Origin: an uncultured Treponema sp.
GTDB taxonomy: Bacteria > Spirochaetota > Spirochaetia > Treponematales > Treponemataceae
Direction: 5' to 3'
Assembly (NCBI GenBank): GCA_905372265.1
Contig: CAJPOL010000035.1
Location: forward strand, 1-15,911
DNA: 15,911 nucleotides
A program made the translations under genes and the position numbers. This document shows positions 13,545-15,911 of the stretch, piece by piece. Below the pieces are notes generated by a model, which saw only the letters and a list, made by a program, of their open reading frames with translations, ran no database searches and had not been told where the DNA came from. Within the stretch, counting starts at the first letter, position 1; each line of letters opens with the position of its first letter.

Positions 13545-15647
13545 TTAAATCTTAAATTTATTAACCTCTGCTACTAAGCTCTGAATACTTTCTTTATTTT
13601 TTTGCGAAATTTCGTTTACTTCTTGTACGGCATTGTTGATTTGAACCGCTCCCTGAGCCATTTCATTCATACCGTCAGTAATAATACGGGTAAGATCGTT
13701 CAGCTTCTGCATTTCTTCCGCAACGCCTTCACCGCCTTTCAGCATTTCCGCCGAACCGTCGCTTACTTCAATCGTTACCATATTAATGTTTTTAATTGCG
13801 GCAAGCACTTCCCGGCTGCCGTTTTCCTGTTCGCGCATAGCTTCGGTCAGGCGATCGCTCATCGATTTTACTTGTTCCGACAAGTTAAAGATGATATTGA
13901 ACTTCTCTTCGGCGGTTTTGGAAGAATCCGACAGCATTTCGATTTCTCCGCTTAAAATTTTCAATGTCGCAGTTATCGCCTTGCCCTGCGTTGCGGAATC
14001 TTCCGCCAGCTTACGGATTTCGTCAGCGACAACCGCAAACCCTTTACCCGCCTCTCCCGCATGAGCTGCCTCTATAGCGGCGTTCATTGCGAGTAAGTTT
14101 GTTTGCGAAGCAATATGCTGAATAACGCTCGATGCCTCCAACAAACCGCCCGATTCCTCTGCAATTTTTTGCGTTACAGTATTAGCAGTCACGACCGTTT
14201 CTTTTCCGTCACCGGTTGCCGAAGCTAATTTCTTAATAACACCGTCAGTATTTTCAAGTGTTTTGGTAATAGAAGCGATATTTGCAACCATCTGTTCTAT
14301 CGACGCTGAGGACTGCGCAACGCTTAACGCCTGCGCTTCGATACTGTTGTTAAGCTGTTTTATCGTCCTGACGATTTCTTCGACGGTGGATGCCGTTTCG
14401 GTTACACTTGCAGCCTGTGTCATCGCCTGCTGTTTTACGCCTTCGATATTAGCGCTGATTTCGTGGATAGCGCTCGCTGTTTCTACCATATTGGAAGCGA
14501 GCTCCTCTCCGACCTCTTCCATCACTTCGCTATTTGTACTGACAGCCCGTATCGACAAAGCAAGTTTCTCTATCGTTTCATTGAAATATGCGGATAACTT
14601 CGTTATTTCATCATTCCCAAAGACCGGCAGACGAGCCGTCAAATCTCCTTCACCATGGGCAATATCCCGTAATGCAGCAACAACTGCCTGAATAGGCTGC
14701 ATCATTTTATAGGCAATAATATACACGATGATAAGAATTGTTACAAAGAGAATGGCCCCCATAATACGGATACTGACTCGTAAGGCATTAACGGTTCCCA
14801 TAAATTCATCGACCGGAGCTTTTATGATAACCGTCCAGCCGGTTACCTCTACAGTAGCGTAAGAGGCTATATACCTGATACCGCCGTATTCATAGTAATC
14901 AACTTCGCTTTCGTCAGTATCAAGCGCATGCTTTGTAAAAGCTGCTAAAGAGGTAAGCGACGGGTCTTTCTTTGCCATTTCTATCGCATTTTGTTGATTG
15001 GCAACTATCTCAAAATTCTTATGCGCTATTGCAGTACCGGTTAATCCGACTATGTAACATTCACCGGTTTTTCCTACGATAATATCGCTTATTTCTTGAG
15101 AAAGCAGCTCTGCCGGCGCTGATGCGCTGAGGACACCAATGATGTTATTTTTGTTGTCGTAAACCGGAACGGCAAAGAGTATTTGCATATTATTCGTTAT
15201 TGGCGAAAGGAAAGGTTCCGTAATATAGCTTTTTCCTTTAACAGCGCTTTGAAACCATACCCTGTCATTTACAAATGTGAGAGACCTATGCGCGTCATAT
15301 CGATTACCTTCAAGATTGCATATCCCAAAGTAGTCTATTTTTGCATTGCGTTCCGCTTCCAGCGCCAACATCTGCGCTTTTTGCTGCAATGAAAGGCTAT
15401 CGTCGCGCAAAAACGGCATACGGGCAAGACCTTCAACAAATTGCATAATGGAGGATGCTCTTCCGTCGACAACTTCTGCAATATCCGTTGCCTTGTCGGT
15501 AAGATGCGCCTCAACTTTTTCGATTACTGCTTTGCGGGCAATTCTGGTTGCCAAAACGCCCATCGTAACACCGGCAATGAGAATCAATGCACCGAAAAGC
15601 AAAGCAAGCTTATATCTAAGCGAGAAAATTTTTTTACCGGTACTCAT
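13545..15647 (-). CDS. Methyl-accepting chemotaxis protein with a periplasmic dCache sensor
   Basis: The 700-residue transmembrane receptor has a short basic N-terminus, membrane helix 1 at about 12-34, and a periplasmic sensor of about 255 residues. Membrane helix 2 lies at about 291-314, then a HAMP domain (about 314-368) and a long coiled-coil signalling domain. The hairpin tip reads QTNLLAMNAAIEAAHAGEAGKGFAVVADEIRKLAE (515-549, quoted here as the region around NAAIEAAHAGE), which contacts CheA and CheW. The sensor looks like a double Cache domain: NDRVWFQSA (127-135) is followed by PFLSP and VYD (162-164), resembling amino-acid-binding Cache receptors, but the usual tyrosine before the Arg is absent, so the ligand is uncertain. 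There is no C-terminal CheR-tethering pentapeptide. TAGGAGG lies at ideal spacing before the ATG. It seems transcribed alone. Confidence 0.93.
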   Translation of the reverse strand: MSTGKKIFSLRYKLALLFGALILIAGVTMGVLATRIARKAVIEKVEAHLTDKATDIAEVVDGRASSIMQFVEGLARMPFLRDDSLSLQQKAQMLALEAERNAKIDYFGICNLEGNRYDAHRSLTFVNDRVWFQSAVKGKSYITEPFLSPITNNMQILFAVPVYDNKNNIIGVLSASAPAELLSQEISDIIVGKTGECYIVGLTGTAIAHKNFEIVANQQNAIEMAKKDPSLTSLAAFTKHALDTDESEVDYYEYGGIRYIASYATVEVTGWTVIIKAPVDEFMGTVNALRVSIRIMGAILFVTILIIVYIIAYKMMQPIQAVVAALRDIAHGEGDLTARLPVFGNDEITKLSAYFNETIEKLALSIRAVSTNSEVMEEVGEELASNMVETASAIHEISANIEGVKQQAMTQAASVTETASTVEEIVRTIKQLNNSIEAQALSVAQSSASIEQMVANIASITKTLENTDGVIKKLASATGDGKETVVTANTVTQKIAEESGGLLEASSVIQHIASQTNLLAMNAAIEAAHAGEAGKGFAVVADEIRKLAEDSATQGKAITATLKILSGEIEMLSDSSKTAEEKFNIIFNLSEQVKSMSDRLTEAMREQENGSREVLAAIKNINMVTIEVSDGSAEMLKGGEGVAEEMQKLNDLTRIITDGMNEMAQGAVQINNAVQEVNEISQKNKESIQSLVAEVNKFKI

Positions 15648-15776
15648 AAGATACCTCCTATTTCATGATTTTGGTATTCGCATAGCACATCAAACTACTG
15701 CATTACGAATAATACGGTGAAGTTTTTCCTTGTAGCAGTGAATAGTTGATTAAAAAGAATCCGCTGTTATCATGGA

Positions 15777-15805
15777 ATGCTATCATTTTCCCACCGACTA
15801 TTCAA
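15777..15805 (-). promoter_or_regulatory. Candidate promoter of the chemoreceptor gene
   Basis: On the minus strand TTGAAT (15805-15800) is 17 bases from TAGCAT (15782-15777), with TGA before the -10. Each hexamer matches consensus at four of six positions. It would give a leader of about 120 bases. No sigma-28-type motif (TAAA with GCCGATAA) was found between here and the gene. Confidence 0.3.
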
Positions 15806-15838
15806 GTAATTCATACCAGGGATTCCGCATTAGGTAAG

Positions 15839-15856
15839 TTGTAAAATATTTTGCAA
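15839..15856. promoter_or_regulatory. Operator-like palindrome upstream of the rightmost promoter
   Basis: TTGTAAAATATTTTGCAA is an 18-bp palindrome with one mismatched pair. It ends 6 bases before the -35 of the plus-strand promoter, a normal position for a regulator-binding site. AT-rich palindromes can also arise by chance, so binding is inferred. Confidence 0.4.
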
Positions 15857-15862
15857 ATGATG

Positions 15863-15891
15863 TTGACAAATAAGAGTTATTACATAATAAT
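15863..15891 (+). promoter_or_regulatory. Strong sigma-70-type promoter for a divergent gene starting beyond the window
   Basis: TTGACA (15863-15868) is a perfect -35, and 17 bases later AATAAT (15886-15891) matches the -10 at five of six positions. AAGGCGGTG (about 15897-15905), an SD-like sequence, follows. The window ends six bases later, so the start codon probably lies at or just past 15911. The product is not visible. Confidence 0.65.
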
Positions 15892-15898
15892 TACATAA
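15879..15898 (+). repeat. Two 9-bp direct repeats over the -10 of the rightmost promoter
   Basis: ATTACATAA occurs at 15879-15887 and 15890-15898, an 11-base period close to one helical turn, spanning the -10 and probable start site. Such spacing suits a regulator binding the same face of the DNA, but the repeats are short and AT-rich. Confidence 0.4.
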
Positions 15899-15911
15899 AG
15901 GCGGTGTAATA

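Noticed and set aside
15346..15720. Plus-strand 124-codon open frame opposite the start of the chemoreceptor
   Set aside because: It runs antisense through the chemoreceptor's first membrane helix and sensor and has no independent support.

Overview
The window looks like the chromosome of a host-associated, probably oral, Treponema (a spirochaete). This is an inference from gene content: a Na+-translocating oxaloacetate decarboxylase in the order G-A-B, a dCache chemoreceptor, a NusG paralogue beside sugar-nucleotide genes, and an Rpn-family nuclease remnant. Base composition appears intermediate and even throughout, and I see no tRNA, rRNA, CRISPR or complete insertion sequence.

Almost everything reads on the minus strand, so transcription runs from high to low coordinates. 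From the right edge: (1) 15911-15648 is a divergent regulatory region with a strong plus-strand promoter and Shine-Dalgarno (SD) sequence for a gene that begins just outside the window, and a weaker candidate promoter for the chemoreceptor. (2) 15647-13545 is a large methyl-accepting chemotaxis protein. (3) 13544-13173 has no gene but carries several inverted repeats and a good promoter. (4) 13172-9779 is the oxaloacetate decarboxylase operon oadG-oadA-oadB (membrane anchor, biotin carboxyltransferase, Na+ pump). (5) 9778-8531 is an exported NagZ-like family 3 glycosidase whose signal-peptide codons contain two strong hairpins. (6) 8475-5212 is a specialised NusG paralogue with its own promoter, a soluble CapD/FlaA1-type nucleotide-sugar dehydratase and a DegT-type aminotransferase. 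(7) 5205-1880 is a three-gene molybdenum-hydroxylase-like set: large subunit, 2x[2Fe-2S] subunit, FAD subunit. (8) 1866-322 is an L-lactate permease. (9) The left edge holds a plus-strand remnant of an Rpn-family nuclease.

Genes from the NusG paralogue to the lactate permease are separated by 50 bases or less or overlap, so they can form one transcript. The NusG paralogue may act as an antiterminator for this unit, as RfaH/LoaP/UpxY-type proteins do for surface-polysaccharide operons. The dehydratase and aminotransferase would together make a UDP-4-amino-4,6-dideoxy sugar for glycan or protein glycosylation. The oad operon decarboxylates oxaloacetate to pyruvate and stores the energy as a Na+ gradient; lactate permease connects to the same pyruvate/lactate node.

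The most unusual gene is the large subunit of the xanthine-dehydrogenase-like set. It keeps the family's length class and general fold signals, and its two electron-transfer partners look intact, but it lacks all the recognisable molybdopterin-binding and catalytic signatures (GGFGGK, RGFGxPQ, GQG, GVGE). It may be a divergent or cofactor-free member with an undescribed role, expressed together with a lactate permease.
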